DNA of 64,000 nt from Cystobasidiopsis lactophilus (Eukaryota; Basidiomycota; Agaricostilbomycetes; Agaricostilbales; Chionosphaeraceae). The stretch lies in assembly GCA_001599975.1 (NCBI GenBank), contig BCIO01000004.1, positions 2,701,328 to 2,765,327 of the forward strand, in the 5' to 3' direction. Under the pieces are notes generated by a model. That model ran no database searches and was not told where the DNA came from. It was given only the letters and a program-made list of their open reading frames with translations. Position 1 is the first letter of the stretch; each line of letters starts with the position of its first letter. Positions 45,028-57,993 of this stretch are shown here, in pieces. Both the position numbers and the translations under genes were made by a program.

Positions 45028-47135
45028 ATGGCTGCACCCAGACCTGCTCAAAAGGCGTTCCAGGATAAGCAAAAGCCGACGGAAGTGCGCCTGTCCAACT
45101 TGACAGCTTCTCGCGGTGCGTTCACTTGCTCGTTGCAAATTTATATATGCTGATTATAATGGTGTGTTGATAGCCGTAGCGGATGTGGTTCGAACGAGCT
45201 TGGGGCCGAGGGGGATGGACAAGATGATCACTACAAAGGAGAAGCAGGTCATCGTCACCAACGACGGGGCCACCATCCTCAAAAACTTGGGCGCCATGCA
45301 TCCCGCCGCCAAGATGGTTCGTTCCCTCACACTCTTATAGTCTTGTTCTAGTGACAGACAAAGCTAACATGCATGGTTTGTGACACAGTTGGTGGACTTG
45401 AGCCAGGCGCAGGACATCGCAGCTGGAGACGGCACCACTTCCGTCGTCGTCCTCGCCGGCTCCTTCTTGTCCGCCGCAGAGAAGCTCTTGGCCAAAGGTG
45501 TGATCTCTTTACCCAACACACACTTGTCACAATATACTAACACACAAGTCAGGCATCCACCCCACCGTCATCGCTGACAACTTCACCAAGGCGTCCCAAA
45601 AAGCCGTCGAGTTCTTAGAAGCCATGGCCACCCCCGTCAAGCTGGACGACCGAGATGCGCTCTTACGCGCTGCTTCCACGTCCCTCAATTCCAAGGTATC
45701 GCGTCCTCTCCCCTGTCTTAAGATCTTACGGTCTAGAAACTGATGGAGTCGATACAGATCGTCTCGCAATACTCCTCCGTCTTGGCGCCCATCGCAGTGG
45801 ACGCCGTCAAGCGGCTGGCCTCCTCCACCCCGGATCCGGACAACGTCGACCTCAAGGACATCCGCATCGTCCGCAAGGTCGGCGGCACCATCGACGACAC
45901 CGAGCTCCTCCCCGACGGCGGCGTCGCCCTCCAGCAGAACGTGCTCACCTCGGCCGGTGGGCCCTCGAGGGTGGAGAAGGCCAAGATTGCCTTGATCCAA
46001 TTCCAACTGTCCGCCCCGAAACCGGATGTGAGCCGTCCCCCTTTTCATCAGTGTCGGACCTTTTTCGTTGAATGTGGGGTTCAGATGGACAACCAAGTTG
46101 TCGTAACCGACTACCGGCAGATGGACAAGATCCTAAAAGAGGAGCGCCAGTACCTCTTAAACCTGTGCAAGGTGATCAAGAAGTCGGGGTGCAACGTCCT
46201 CTTGATCCAAAAGTCCATCCTCCGGGACGCGGTCAACGACCTCTCCCTGCACTTCCTCGCCAAGCTCAAGATCGCAGTCGTCAAGGAGATCGAGCGGGAC
46301 GAGGTCGACTTCCTCTGCCGCTCCCTGGGTTGCAAGCCGATCGCCGACATCGACAGCTTCACAGAGGACAAGCTGGGCCACGCGGACCTGCTGGAGGAGG
46401 TCGAGTCCCACGGGGCGAAAACGGCAAAGATCACGGGCATCAAGGCCTCCACGGGTGGGAAGACGGTGTCTGTCATTTGCACCGGCGCCAACGCCATGGT
46501 GCTCGAGGAGAGCGAGAGGAGCTTGCACGACGCCCTGTGCGTGGTCCGTTGCTTGGTCAAGAAGAAGTTCGTGCCCCCTCCCCTGTCTTAGCAATGCCCT
46601 TTTGCTGAATTGGTAGGCAATGAACAGAGCCATCATCGCAGGCGGCGGCGCTCCCGAAATCCACGTCTCCCGCCTTCTTTCAGCCCACGCCCAGTCGCTC
46701 AAAGGGCACGAGGCGTACACGTTCCAAGCGTACGCCGAGGCGCTCGAGGTCATCCCCACCACCTTGGCCGAGAACGCCGGCTTGAACCCGATTGCGATCG
46801 TCACTGAATTAAGGAATAGGCACGCTAAAGGAGAGTGAGTGCTGCCCCCCTTTCTTTTACTGCATCCAAGTATGTGGATGAAAGTTGATGAGATTGGTTC
46901 ACAGACGAAATGCCGGGATCAACGTGCGGAAAGGCATGATCACCAACATCGTTCGTTCTCCTTCCCTTCCTTACTTCATTGCGTGGCGTTTTTTGCTCAA
47001 TCAAGAACTTGGTGTTACGAACAGCTGGAGGAAAGCGTGATCCAGCCCTTGTTGGTGTCCACCTCCGCCATCGAGCTCGCCACCGAGACCGTCGGCTTGC
47101 TGCTCCGGATCGACGACTATAGCGTCACGCGATGA
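45028..47135 (+). CDS. CCT4: T-complex protein 1 subunit delta (CCT4)
   Basis: CCT4 is one of eight subunits of the cytosolic chaperonin that folds actin and tubulin. The start [25 protein letters not shown] leads to [18 protein letters not shown] and [21 protein letters not shown], then [20 protein letters not shown], the ATP-site signature with the catalytic aspartate in GDGTT. Later [49 protein letters not shown] and [18 protein letters not shown]. At least eight introns. A housekeeping gene, so the middle block is not a transferred island. Confidence 0.96.
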
Positions 47136-47436
47136 ATGCCCTTCCTAGAAAATAGAGAGGAAATGAAATTGAAACGACCAAAGGAAGCAATGATCTTAGA
47201 ACTTTGGAGTGTGTGTGCACCTCTCGATGAGGAAAACACGAGTGGCGAATTTGACTCTCTCAAGTGTTGAGAAGCAAAGGGACATAGGAAGTTCTCTCTC
47301 TCTCAAAAAAGGGTTTTTGCAAATATTGTCCGTTTTAGAAAGCTCAAGAATGCCCAACCAAGCGAAGAATAAACCAGATCCCCCCCGGCTCTTGAGGCAA
47401 GCCAGATCGGCTTGTTACTTTTGAAAGGAGACCTTT

Positions 47437-48460
47437 CTAAGCGTAGAACCCTGCAAGCAACAAGAGATTAGGGAAGGAGAAGAAGGGAAGAGGGGGGGAC
47501 ACGGACAGTATTCAGAGGCGTAGGCGGTCTGGGTGGTGTTGCCGGTCGTGCAAGCTCCAGCTGGCGGCTGACCTCCGGCGGTGTGGACCCTGTGCGGTAA
47601 GTACCAATGGAAGTCAGCCATCAAAAGAGACGAGGGCTAAGGTAAAGGGTCGTAGCGCACCTGAAGACGTTCTTGGCCAGCCCGCCGTCGACGTGCTCGA
47701 GCTTGAGCCAGGCCACGTTAGACGCGCCGTCCGGGCTGGGCAGGGAGATGTTCTTGGAGCCGAGGAAGAAGGAGGCTTGGCCAGGCTTGATCGAGCCGCC
47801 CACCGTCGTGGACTGTGAGCAGCTCCTGGGTCACAAAATCCCAATGAAGAGATAAAGTGCGAGAGCCACCCACAAAGTCAAACTCGGGGGAGAGGCCTCC
47901 GGTGCCGTTCACAAAGTAGTGCTCGCCCAAAAGGACCGAGGTGGAGCACGACTTCTTGACGCTGGCCAGGCCTTTGGTGGCGGTCTGGTAGCCGATCGCG
48001 CTGACCGACTTGACCAAGGCTTCCAATGCTGTGCGAGGATCCCGAGGAGGATCTGAATTGCGAAAAACAGATAAAGTAGGGGACTCCGCACCTTTGGGTT
48101 GAGTCGCCAATGTGCAGCTGTCGAAGAGGTGAGCCTTGGCCCCGGTCGAAGCCCAGGCGCCAGCTTGGCACGAGTAGAGCTGGGCGCCAATGCCAGTGGC
48201 GACATACTTGGCGGTCAGACCTTTATCAATCGGAACTGTCGCGTCAAAAAGGTCAGAAGACAAGTCGGTGGAGTTTGGAGCCAAACAACGAGAGAGCTCA
48301 ACTCACGCGAAGCAGCGCTGGAGCCTAGGTCCATGTTGGCTTTGGCGGGCGAGCAGGCGCGGGCAGCCAGGCCCTGCGGCTTGTGGACGGGGACGAAGCG
48401 GGCCGAAACGGCGGAGAGGAAGAGGAGGGCGCAGCCCAGGGTGGAGGATGATGCCAGCAT
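47437..48460 (-). CDS. Secreted DUF3455 protein
   Basis: The start MLASSSTLGCALLFLSAVSA is a signal peptide. Family blocks follow: PIDKGLTAKYVATGIGAQLY, CQAGAWASTGAKAHLFDSC, SPEFDFV, VAWLKLEHVDGGLAKNVF, RVHTAGGQPPAGACTTG and the end EYWFYA, which is reached only by splicing a GTCCGT-donor intron (stop at 47437). The function of DUF3455 is unknown; fungal members are secreted. The gene is convergent with CCT4 with about 300 bp between. Confidence 0.85.
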
Positions 48461-49260
48461 CGTGGATGGGGAGAAAGGGGTGGGAGTGGTAAAAGGGAGT
48501 GGGTGGGTTTTGGAGAAGGAGAGAGAGGTGGAGGAAAGGGAGCAAGAGGCACTTTAATGTGACTGGGCAACTTTTCAAGATAGGGGCGCGAAACAATTTG
48601 AAGCAGAAGGTGTTTCGGGTACCAAGCAAGATGTCGGAGCGCAGCATCCAAAACAAAAGCTCGAAGAGGCTGCTTCCGTGCGTGCTTCTCGCCATCGGCG
48701 TCGTCGTCGAAGGCGGTTGAGCCCGCGGAGGGTCGAGACGCGTAGGAGCAGACCTGCGACCGGAGCCTCTTCGTCCATTGTTCGCACACTCCAGAGAGGC
48801 AATTTCCGTCGGACAATGAAGATGCAAGGCGCCCTAGAAGCGGGAAGAAAGGCAGATGGAGCGTCGGCGCTCGAAACAAGGGACGCATGCTGCCAGCCGC
48901 TGCACGCCGAGAGCGAGCCCGCTTCCAAGGCTAGACAGGGCTCTCAATATCACATCGAACGACACTGTGATCAATACACTAGAGTAAACAGCAAGCCAGC
49001 GGCCGACTTGGAGTGAACTTGCTCCAAACGGAGCGAGCCCGGTGGCAAACTTTGCCACCGACACTTTTGGTTCATCTGACCTCCAATAGACGAAGATACG
49101 AAGACCTTGATCTGGGTGTCATGAGATGGCTCGCAAAATACCCAACTTGTCAAAGTGCCAGCTGAAAACCCGCGCCTGATATTTCACAAAGCAGCCCCTG
49201 CTGCAACTCGTTTCCGCGCCAGCTGTTCCCTTATAACACAAAGCTTTTGAGAACGTGAGC
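48461..49260. other. Intergenic, DUF3455 upstream and transporter downstream
   Basis: 800 bp with no supported gene. It holds the DUF3455 promoter and the 3' end of the transporter. ORFs in it are overlapping shadows. Confidence 0.45.
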
Positions 49261-51616
49261 TTAATGTGCCAAGGTCATGCGAGCCTTTTCGGCGGCAGCC
49301 TTCTCGCCCTCCCTCTTGGCCAGCGAGACGGCCACGTCGTCGCCGTCGCCAAACGCCAACGAGATCTCTTCCAGCGACATGCCTTTCGTTTCGACGACCA
49401 TGAGGTACATGACGCCAGTGTTGAACAGCGTGAGAGCAAGGAAGATGAGGTAGTACCTGTGCTCAGCCGTTGTGAGCCTCTACGTGTTTGCGGGCCAAGC
49501 ATGCCCAACTCACTTCCAGCCAATGGATGACACACCAGCAGGCTGGGCCATCGTCTCCCAAAAGCTGACTAAAGCGTCAGTCTTTGGAAGCTGATTGGAC
49601 AACATCGAATCATGGCGCACCTTTGCAAGTTTAGTGTGGCAAGGCCGATGGCGATGCCCTTGACGCGCACATGTGTAGGGAAAATCTGTTCTCGCAAACA
49701 CATCGGATACGATCAATCGGGGTAATAATAAGAAGACCACTGTACCTCGGACAAGTACAGATAATTGACAGGCTCGGCGGTCGAGTACCAAAACAGAACT
49801 GGCAACAAGGCGGTGAGATGTATTCCTGGCCGCCGAACTGTTCTAGCGGCTCACACCAGAAGAAGGCCCAGACGGTAGCCCTTTGACCAGCCACATTGGT
49901 GGAATCTGCGCCGCCAGGGCCGTACGTGGCGATCAGGCCGATCATGACGGCAAGTGCCAGCGCAGGCATGAGCGTGCCCCAGACGATCAATGGCCGCCGG
50001 CCAACGCGGTCAATTGGAAATGTCCTATAGTGGCGCTGGATTGGTCAGAGTGGCAAGAGTGCTTTGCAGGAGATGTGGACGCACCAGAAGACATCCGACA
50101 CCCAAGCCCAAACGTACCATCCACCGGCGACAAGCAAAGGCTGTGCCCCAGTAAGACCCAGGGAGCCATAAATGGTGGGTCCATAGTTGGTTACAATCTA
50201 TGAGAAACAGAGGACGTCAGGTCTGACCTTATGAAAAACACGTTCACCGGCCTGCTCACCTGGATGCCGGTGCCTTGGTTGGCAAAGAAGACGGCAAAGG
50301 CCAAAAGACTCCGCTTGCGATATTTGGTGACCATAGAGAGCCAGGACGAGGGCAAGAGGCGATCGACCTCGACCTGCTTCAAGATTTGGTAGTGTTCTTC
50401 TTTAGCGACAACGTGGTCGGGGTCGTGCGAGCTGGCGTGCAGGGACCGGAGGGTCGCTAAAGCCTCCTCATTCCGGCCATTGAAGGCTAGCCATCGCGGA
50501 CTCTCGGGCACAAAAGGGAGCAGGACGATTGCCAAGAGGCAAGGGCCGAGCTGAATAATGAGCGGCGCCCGCCAGTTGATCGCAGAGTTGCAGAAGTAGA
50601 AGCCGACCGACACCCTGTATGAAACTGTAAGTGACCAGACTCGGTGAAGCCGGCGCATTGAGGACTGACCAGGCCGCAAGGACGTAGCCTGTGCTCGAGG
50701 GTTAGCCACCACTGGCCTTGAACAGGACGCTGGCTAGTGAACACGTACCAAAGGTGACACCTGGACCCACCGACCCGCCGACAACACCCCGGACGGTCGC
50801 CGGCGAGATCTCGGCCTGCGAAAACAAATCAGCCTCGTGCGGCGTGGAAAAGGGCTGGCGCACTTGGTAAGCAATCGCTGACAGACAGCCACTCCATCCG
50901 CCCATACCACTGAGCAGACGACCGACGGCGAACATTGCAGAGTTCCGTGCGCCAGCTGCCAAAGCCCCGCCGACCAGCAAGAGCAAGTATGCGAAGGCGA
51001 AGCCCATCTTGCGGCCCCACTTGTCCTGGACGACGCAAGCAGCAAAGCAGCCGATAGCTCCACCTATGGAGAGAACCGTGAGAGGGAGTCCGAGCTCGCA
51101 AGCCCAAGTGACAAACCTAAGCTCGACATGCCGACGAACACCCTATAGTTGACTGGTTGAGTCAGCATTCACAAGACGCGGATGATTCTTACGAGATGAT
51201 ATTGATATCGGTCACACCGAAGTCACTGGGCAGGAAGCGAAGTCAGCATCCTCGACCATCTTAATTCCACGCCGAGCTCACGTGTAAAAGTTAGGCTGAA
51301 GGCTGCCTTTAGAGCTAGAATATCTCGCACTGACGATCGCGTTTACTGACCTGGCCCAGAGTCGACTGCCCAAAGTGCGCGAGATGTAGCTCATGGAACT
51401 GGTAAAGGCTCAGGGAAAGGGGCACACCCCGATGGCAGCGGCCATGTATCCCAAAGTAAAAGGAGCCAGTAGGGACCACATGGATACTCTTGTTAGTCTC
51501 CAATTGATGCCTTGCATATTGGCGTCGTTGATGGCAGCCAGCGCGCTGAGGTGATGGGCGAGCGCATTGCCGTCTTCTTCTCGTTCGGTTATAGGTTTGC
51601 CGCTTTCAACCGACAT
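49261..51616 (-). CDS. MFS sugar transporter
   Basis: This is a 12-helix facilitator of the sugar porter family. The start is MSVESGKPITEREEDGNALA. Helical and signature stretches include TLGYMAAAIG, QDKWGRKMGFAFAYLLLLVGG (GRK loop), FVPESPRWLAFNGR (the PESPRWL motif), QPLLVAGGWYVW, PLIVWGTLMPALALAVMIGL, VNYLYLSEIFPTHVRVKGIA and ETKGMSLEEISLAFGDGDD, ending EKARMTLAH. Many short introns. Substrate unknown. It stands at the border of the right catabolic wing, so uptake of a related substrate is possible but not shown. Confidence 0.88.
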
Positions 51617-52795
51617 GGTGTCCAGTCCAATAAGTAGAGCTAAAGGTGCCGAGCTTGGTACCGTGGTCGTAAAATGGTGAGACGGAACAGAAGTAGCGAT
51701 CCAAGTTTTCATGCTTCCTGGGGGCTCCACAGTCGTTTGGCGGCGGGGTGTAACTCTACAAGTCGTATTAATAAGTGCGTAGCCGATCCCAGAGCGAGTA
51801 GAGCGCACGAAACGAGGGCCAGGTAGAGGAGGGGGCGTAACCCTGTGCGGGGGCAGACGCACCACCGCATATTCTTCGCTGATGCGATCCTTTGAGGATA
51901 CGATACCGAAGGCACAAGCATTAGACAGGCCACATCATTGCCGGTAGGCCAATAAGAAGGATGCGAGCAGCCAATTCAAGTGAGGAGCCACGACGGGTCA
52001 TATCGTTCGCGCCAGTTGATGACTTTAAGTAATACTACCAGCAATGAGGGGAAACAGGAGGAGTGCAGGCAGATCGTCCGGGCTGATGCTGGACTGGTTC
52101 AACAGCTCCGGGAAGAACAACTCGTCGCTCGATGTAGCCTCTCCCGCAAAATCCTGAGACAAATGTCGCCTTTGAAGCATGCGCATCACGTAGAAGTCCC
52201 CTCAATGTGACAAAAGATATCGAGGGCCAGTCCGGAGTTGCCCGCCGCCTTGTTCTCAGAAGTCGAGAAGTGGTCAAAGGCCGGGTCCAGTATGCGCAAG
52301 GACGGCAAATCGCGTCTGGTGCTATCACCTAGTTGCCATTGAGAATGAAATGAAGCGCTGAAGGATAGAAGCAAGCCACCGCAGATCCAATCAGAGCACA
52401 TCTCGTTCAACGGTTGGATGTGGACAACGATGGGTTGCTCAACCCGCGCAGCTCTGAGTGTCAGCTGTGGTCTCTGAATGGTTCTCTTTTGCCTAGAGAA
52501 GCACTCTGTCGATGTCAGAGATCGCCTTGGTGCCCTTCGTCTGCTCTGTACGAGACCGATGACACGCTGCCTCCTTCAACTTCTTGCCACTGTTCGGGTC
52601 GCTCGACTTCGTCCTGATGCTCGTGTCTCGGTATCGTTCGATTCATCGCATGCGACTTTGGGAGCGCCCGGTCACCACCAGCACTTCAGACTTCACCCCG
52701 CCGCCCCCTCTAATGCGCGGAGGCCTCTTTGAAAGCGCTTCTTACTGTTGAACGGTGTCCAGTCGCGAGCTGTCCAACGGCATCCAGTCGCAGAA
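51617..52795. other. Intergenic with a possible gene remnant
   Basis: About 1.2 kb with no complete gene. On the minus strand near 52040-52410 two frames look weakly coding: GNSGLALDIFCHIEG, then a shift to DFYVMRMLQRRHLSQDFAGE and ISPDDLPALLLFPLIAGSIT with a stop. A splice site could join them; the end has a faint likeness to the C-terminus of fungal zinc-cluster regulators. No start, zinc cluster or domain can be seen, so this is a guess. Confidence 0.25.
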
Positions 52796-54563
52796 ATGGC
52801 CGCCACACCAGAGGAGATCAAATTGATGGCAATCGCCCCGGGGCGGATCCAGCAGATCATTGACCTTTTCGAAGCGGAGCAAAAGAACCCCAAGTTTGCA
52901 GAGCACTATGGCGACTTCCCAGAGAGCTACGAGACAATCCGATGCTCTTGGTTCACAGAGACGATTGGACGCGGCACACCTGGGGCTGAAGTCTTGTCTT
53001 TCGAACTTGGGCGTGAGTGCGATTTCGGGCTTTGCAGCGCGGGATCATGGCTGACAGGTTACACTTGGGCCAGCCACGGACGACGGAACAACAAATAGGC
53101 GAAGCATAACATTGCATTGGAACGAGGCCGGCAAAGGTCTGCCAAGCAAAGTAAGAAGAATGCCTCTTGCATACATGCGTCCTGCGCTTACCCTCCCGAA
53201 AGGTCTTTTCGAAAGCGACCATGGATCTCCTCAACCGGACGAACACTGCGTATGGCGCTACTGGGTTTGAGTGTCTGTGGTACAACGTGAGGGATCCGGC
53301 TGACGCGCAGTGTTCCGCTGCTCTTGCTCACGCGGACAGAGGCAGACGCTCTGCAAGAAAATCCCCGACTTTCCTACCCATCGCCCTCTCTACTGTGCAT
53401 GGGACCCACCCAGCGCCAACTCAATCATCATATTGGAAGATTTATCCGATACCGTCGAGTTCCTCAGCTACAAAGTCGAACTGTCGAGGACGAACGCCGA
53501 AGAGCAAATGAGCGCCTTGGCCCTGCTGCATGGCCATTTTTGGGGCATGAAGGACCCGGACTTGAAGGCGGGGCTGGTAAGCGTTTACGCCTCGTCACAA
53601 TAAGGCTTTTATCCTGACGGGCAGACGAAACGTATTCGCAGCTTCTCCGCGAGCAGTTCGAGTACATGATCGAGAACTTTTCCCTCGAAAAGGCATGCAC
53701 AAATGGCATCAAGAATGTGTGCTGCCAATTTCCCTTGGATAGCCTTCAGAACTGCTCCGCAAGTTAAAAGCACACTCTCCAGGCTCAAGATGTTGTTCCG
53801 CCAGCGCTTTATGCACGCATCCCAGAAATATGGCCCGCTACACTATACGCTATCGAGCACAGTGATCCAATCACCATGTGCTGGGGCGATCTCCATCTTT
53901 CGAATTGGTTTCGCTACAAGGACACAGGCAAAATGGCAGGGCAAGGTAAGCCGACAACTCTCTGAAGCGGTAGCAGAGCTAACCTCTCGTCAATACTCCC
54001 AGACTTCCAGCAGTCCGGAGGAGGCAACCCTTTCCGTGACGTCGCCTATGCGCTTGCAACGTAGCTCGCTCTCTTCGACAAGTTGGCTGCGTAGACTCAC
54101 GTCCTCTTCTTCATTTACAGGGCAATGCCAGCCGAAACTCGCAGAAAGTGGCAGAAGGATCTCGTTCGTCACTACCTAAGCGAGCTGCCGCGACATGGCG
54201 GCCCCATCATCGCCGAGGAGGACGCCTGGGCGCAGATTCGCATCCACTGCTTATCAGCGATGGCCTTTTGGACCCTTGTGAATGCTCCCACCGAAGTTGT
54301 ATGTGGTCTCCAAGTCTCTTGAGCCGCGTCAATGCTAAACAGACCTCTTGTGCGGCCCCCAGATGGTACGAGATTTTGCTTCTGGTCCTCGTGGTGATGA
54401 ACTGACACCATCATCGCAGCCGATAATGCAACCACAGCATGCTGTTATGGCCTACATAGGGCGACTGTCCACGATGGTGGACGATTTGGATGCGTTGGGA
54501 GCAGTTGCCGATGCTCGCAAGACAGACGCCGCCATCGCCAACGGGGTGAACGGCCACCATTAG
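52796..54563 (+). CDS. Aminoglycoside phosphotransferase-like kinase (paralogue)
   Basis: Start MAATPEEIKLMAIAPGRIQQ, then PESYETIRCSWFTETIGRGTPGAEVLSFELG and TDDGTTNRRSITLHWNEAGKGLPSK, spliced to VFSKATMDLLNRTNTAYGA, the ATP loop region. ANSIIILEDLSDTVEFL is the hinge; MSALALLHGHFWGM and VVPPALYARIPEIWPATLY lead to CWGDLHLSNWF, the catalytic loop. The usual HGD is WGD, keeping the catalytic aspartate but not the histidine. It closely resembles the kinase at 56081. Around ten introns. The end is ANGVNGHH. Likely acts on a small hydroxylated compound. Confidence 0.85.
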
Positions 54564-54724
54564 AAGCGTCCTGTTCTCAACCCAGAGGCAACCTTGCAGA
54601 GAGCCATGCAATAGAGCCGCTTCAGTCTCGGCCGCTTGGCACTCGAGTCTCAGAAAGTGAAACTGTCCCTATGGCACTTGGACGAGACTGTTCTTTCTTC
54701 ATTGCACACAATGCCCATATATGT

Positions 54725-55848
54725 CTAAGTGAGAAAGCCACCATCGATGATGACCGGCGCGCCCGTGATGAATGAAGACTTGGTCGAAAGCAAGAAGCCA
54801 GCCAAACTTTCCGCCTTGCGAATCAGCTCTTTCAGCATGGTAGAAAGTGAGAAGGGCTTACTTTGCAACTTCTTCCGGCGTACCGGTGCGCTTCAAGCAT
54901 GAGTACTCGGCCAGGGATTGCTGTGTAAAGAGGCCTTTATCTACTCCCGCTTGAAGGAGTGGCGTGTCGATAGAGCCAGGAAGGACGGCGTTGCATCTGA
55001 TACCGTCAGGACCGTAGTCTTTTGCTGCGACCTTTGTGGTGATGGAAGCGTGAGGGAGTATATCGCAACCAAATGATCCAGACAAGCGCACCTTGGTGAG
55101 GCCGACGACTGCCGAGCTCGGCTTTAACGGAAGTCGCGGACCATAGCTGCATTATGGACTCACCAGCATGCTTAGAAGCCACATAAGACGACGCTGGCGC
55201 GAGAGTGAGAGTCAGCCTAATCGACCGGGCAAAGGAGCAAGATGGCGAACCAAACCATTGCCCAAAAGCACCTGAGACGCTTGAAACGTTGACTCTGCAT
55301 GATCACAGGCCACGTTAGATGATTTCAATACGCATCAGGAGAAGATTTTTGAGGAAACGGACACGCTGCCTCCCGCCTGCAGATATTTGTACTGCGCTCG
55401 CATCGAGTTCTTGATGCCGCTCAAGTTCACGCCTAGAATAAACTCCCATTCTGTTTCTCTTGCATGAGATGACTGTTCAAGGCGGAGAGACAAGGAGAAT
55501 GGGTCGCCACGCACCCTGTTCGTCCAGCTCGCCAATTCTCGTCCTTGAGAGCGTCTGCACGCCAGCCGCGTTGAACGCCCCATCCAGCCTTCCAAACGTA
55601 TCAAAGACCTCCTTGGTGGCCTTCTCGACAGCCTGTGGGTCAGTCACATCGACTGCTTTAGCCACCACTTTGGTCGCGTTGCCGCTTCGCTCGATGTCCT
55701 CCTTGGCCCGATCGACCGCTGCCTGTTGCAAATCGAACAGCGCAATGCCGGCCGCTGCTTCTTCTGCTAGTAATTGTGCGGTCGCAAGGCCCATACCAGA
55801 CGCTGCACCAGTGAGGATGTAGAAGCGGCCTTCGTGTCCGGATTTCAT
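54725..55848 (-). CDS. Short-chain dehydrogenase/reductase
   Basis: A classical SDR. MKSGHEGRFYILTGAASGMG opens with the nucleotide-binding loop; IALFDLQQ, FNAAGVQ, NVSSVSGAFG (catalytic serine) and SSYVASKHAG (YxxxK) follow, then YGPDGIRCNAVLPGSIDTPLL and ITGAPVIIDGGFLT at the end. The stop is at 54725. At least four introns fall between these blocks. It lies between two paralogous kinases and is divergent from the second (232 bp apart). Likely oxidises or reduces a ring or side-chain alcohol. Confidence 0.85.
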
Positions 55849-56080
55849 GTTGTTTTGGGTGGTGCTCCAGGGTCGGGCGTCGTTGTTGCTCCTGCCTGGC
55901 GACCAAAGACGAGCCAGAACGACCCCGCCGCCCCTTCATCACCTCGCCGCTGGCGCACCAGACGGGGAGCGCTCGGCAGCGGGGGTTTGGCTTGCGGGCG
56001 GCCGTCTCGAGGAGACGAAGTGCTTTTGCATGATTTTCTCGGTTGCTCTCGTCGTGTTGCGGATCGGAGCTTGAAAAGTC
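55849..56080. promoter_or_regulatory. Divergent promoter, SDR / kinase
   Basis: 232 bp between divergent start codons, GC-rich, with a CGGCCG near 56000. No clear TATA box. Confidence 0.5.
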
Positions 56081-57768
56081 ATGGCTGCTCTCTATGCTGG
56101 TCGGATCGAAGAAGTGACCGCCCTTTGGGAAGAAGAGCAACAGACCCCAAAGCTGGCCGAGCACTTGGGCGACTTCCCGATCTCATACGAGGCCATAACC
56201 AGCCAATGGCTTGAAGAGACAATCGGCAGGAAAGTCAAGGGAGCGAAGGTGCTGTCGTTCGAGCTTGGGCCACCCGACGACGGAACGACGAATCGCCGTG
56301 GTCTTACCATCGAATGGAGTGTGCAATCCGAGCTTCTGCCTCGCAAGGTGCGTCCACTCGTCTTCGATGTGCTCTCTTGTCCTTATGCTGACCCGTGTAC
56401 AGGTCTTTGCCAAGTCTACTATGGACTTACTGAACCGATTGAACCTCTGCTATGGCGCTTGCGGGTGAGTTTCGTGCTGTAGGGTCGGGCTCGCATTCTA
56501 AAGCTACATAACAGCTCTGAAGTCACTTGGTACAACGCAAGTCTCATTAAGCGTGTGGTATTGCTGTTGCGAGGACTGACGCCCCCCGCGTCCATCAGGT
56601 CATTGCGCCAAAGGTCCCGGAATTCCCGACCCACCGAGTGGCATACGCTGGCTGGAACCCCAAAACCGCAAACTCCATCATTATCATGGAAGACTTGAGC
56701 GATTCTGTGGAGTTCTTGAAGTTTGACTCCGAAGTCACCAGAGCGAACGTCGAGGACCAGCTGTCCAGCCTGGCGTTTCTGCACGGCAAATTTTGGGGCC
56801 TGAAGGATCCAGACGCTAAGGCTACTTTGGTAGGTGCCTCAGTGTGGCTTGACTTCGTTTCTCGTCTTCCGATCACCTCCGCTCACCAAAGTCACGTAGC
56901 GCTATCGGGACCAATTTCAGTTCATGGTCAATCACCTACGAATTGAGTCTGCGTCCACCAACGGGTTTATTAGGGTCAGAGCTGCATGTCACTTGCTCCG
57001 AAGTCCGCCTCTCATCTCGCGCGCACAGGCCAAAGACATTATTCCGCCCGCGCTCTATGCTCGTGCTGACGAAATTTGGCCTGCAACTCTATTCGACTGC
57101 CACAACAATGTGCCAATGACTCTTTGCCAGGGAGAGTGAGTGCTTCTTACGCTGATAGGATCGGGCCTATTTGAACGATAGTACAGCCCACACCTTTCCA
57201 ATTGGTTCCGTGTGAAGAAGACGGGCAAGATGGCTGCTCAAGGTGAGTTCTGACCTCTGCATTTGTTTGCTAAGCTCATATGGACCTTTCAGACTTTCAA
57301 AACATGGGCGGAGGTAAGCGAAGCCTCTCGTTTTGGCGCGTACACGACTCAGCTCGGCCTCAGGAAACCCATTTCGAGACGTCATTTACAACATTACTAC
57401 CGCTCTATCAGTCGAGAAGAGGCGTGCATGGGAGAAGGACCTCGTCCGCCACTACCTCAGCGAGCTCAAGCGGCACAACGGGCCGGAAGTTAGCGAGGAG
57501 GAGGCCTGGCATCAAATGGGTGTCCATTCCTTCACCGGATTGGCGGTGTGGACACTGTGCAACGCCCCGAGCGAGATTGTGGGTCGCTCCAAAGACTGCC
57601 GGTTTTGCTTGATCTCATATCCACCCTCCACAGACGCCGTTCATGCAGCAAGGCGGCAATGTCCAGACTTATATCACCCGTCTAACCACCATGATTGACG
57701 ACATCGACGCGTTAGGTGCTGTCGCCGAGGCTCGCAAGCGGAAGAGCCAAATGCTTCAGGGATCGTGA
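56081..57768 (+). CDS. Aminoglycoside phosphotransferase-like kinase (paralogue)
   Basis: Start MAALYAGRIEEVTALWEEEQ, then TTNRRGLTIEWSVQSELLPRK, spliced to VFAKSTMDLLNRLNLCYGAC. ANSIIIMEDLSDSVEFLKF is the hinge; LSSLAFLHGKFWGL follows. The catalytic loop, spliced across a GTGAGT intron, reads CQGDPHLSNW; so His is replaced by Gln while Asp stays. After GKMAAQ and GGNPFRDVIYNI comes a C-terminal part with DLVRHYLSELKRHNGPEVSE also seen in the kinase at 52796. The pair arose by duplication and flanks an inverted SDR. The end is MLQGS. Confidence 0.86.
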
Positions 57769-57993
57769 AGGGACAGTGGTCGGCGTCTTGTATGAGCATA
57801 GCCTATTCCCACGTGAAGTATCCAGTGCAAAGAGCCCCCTCACATTATAGTCTGCGATTCATGCCGAGCCGAGAAGGGGGAAGGGGTAGTTGCGGCGGGG
57901 TGGCGTGTAAACCCCGCCACTCCTCAAGGCATCTCGTCTCGCAGAGCGGGATGTTGGGACACTTAGAATCAAACAAGGAAAGAGACAAGTAAT

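Noticed and set aside
46072-46608. 178-residue ORF overlapping CCT4
   Set aside because: Alternate frame shadow of the long CCT4 exon.
52040-52410. Zinc-cluster regulator of the cluster
   Set aside because: Only a faint C-terminal likeness; no zinc-binding cysteines or start, so not called as a gene.
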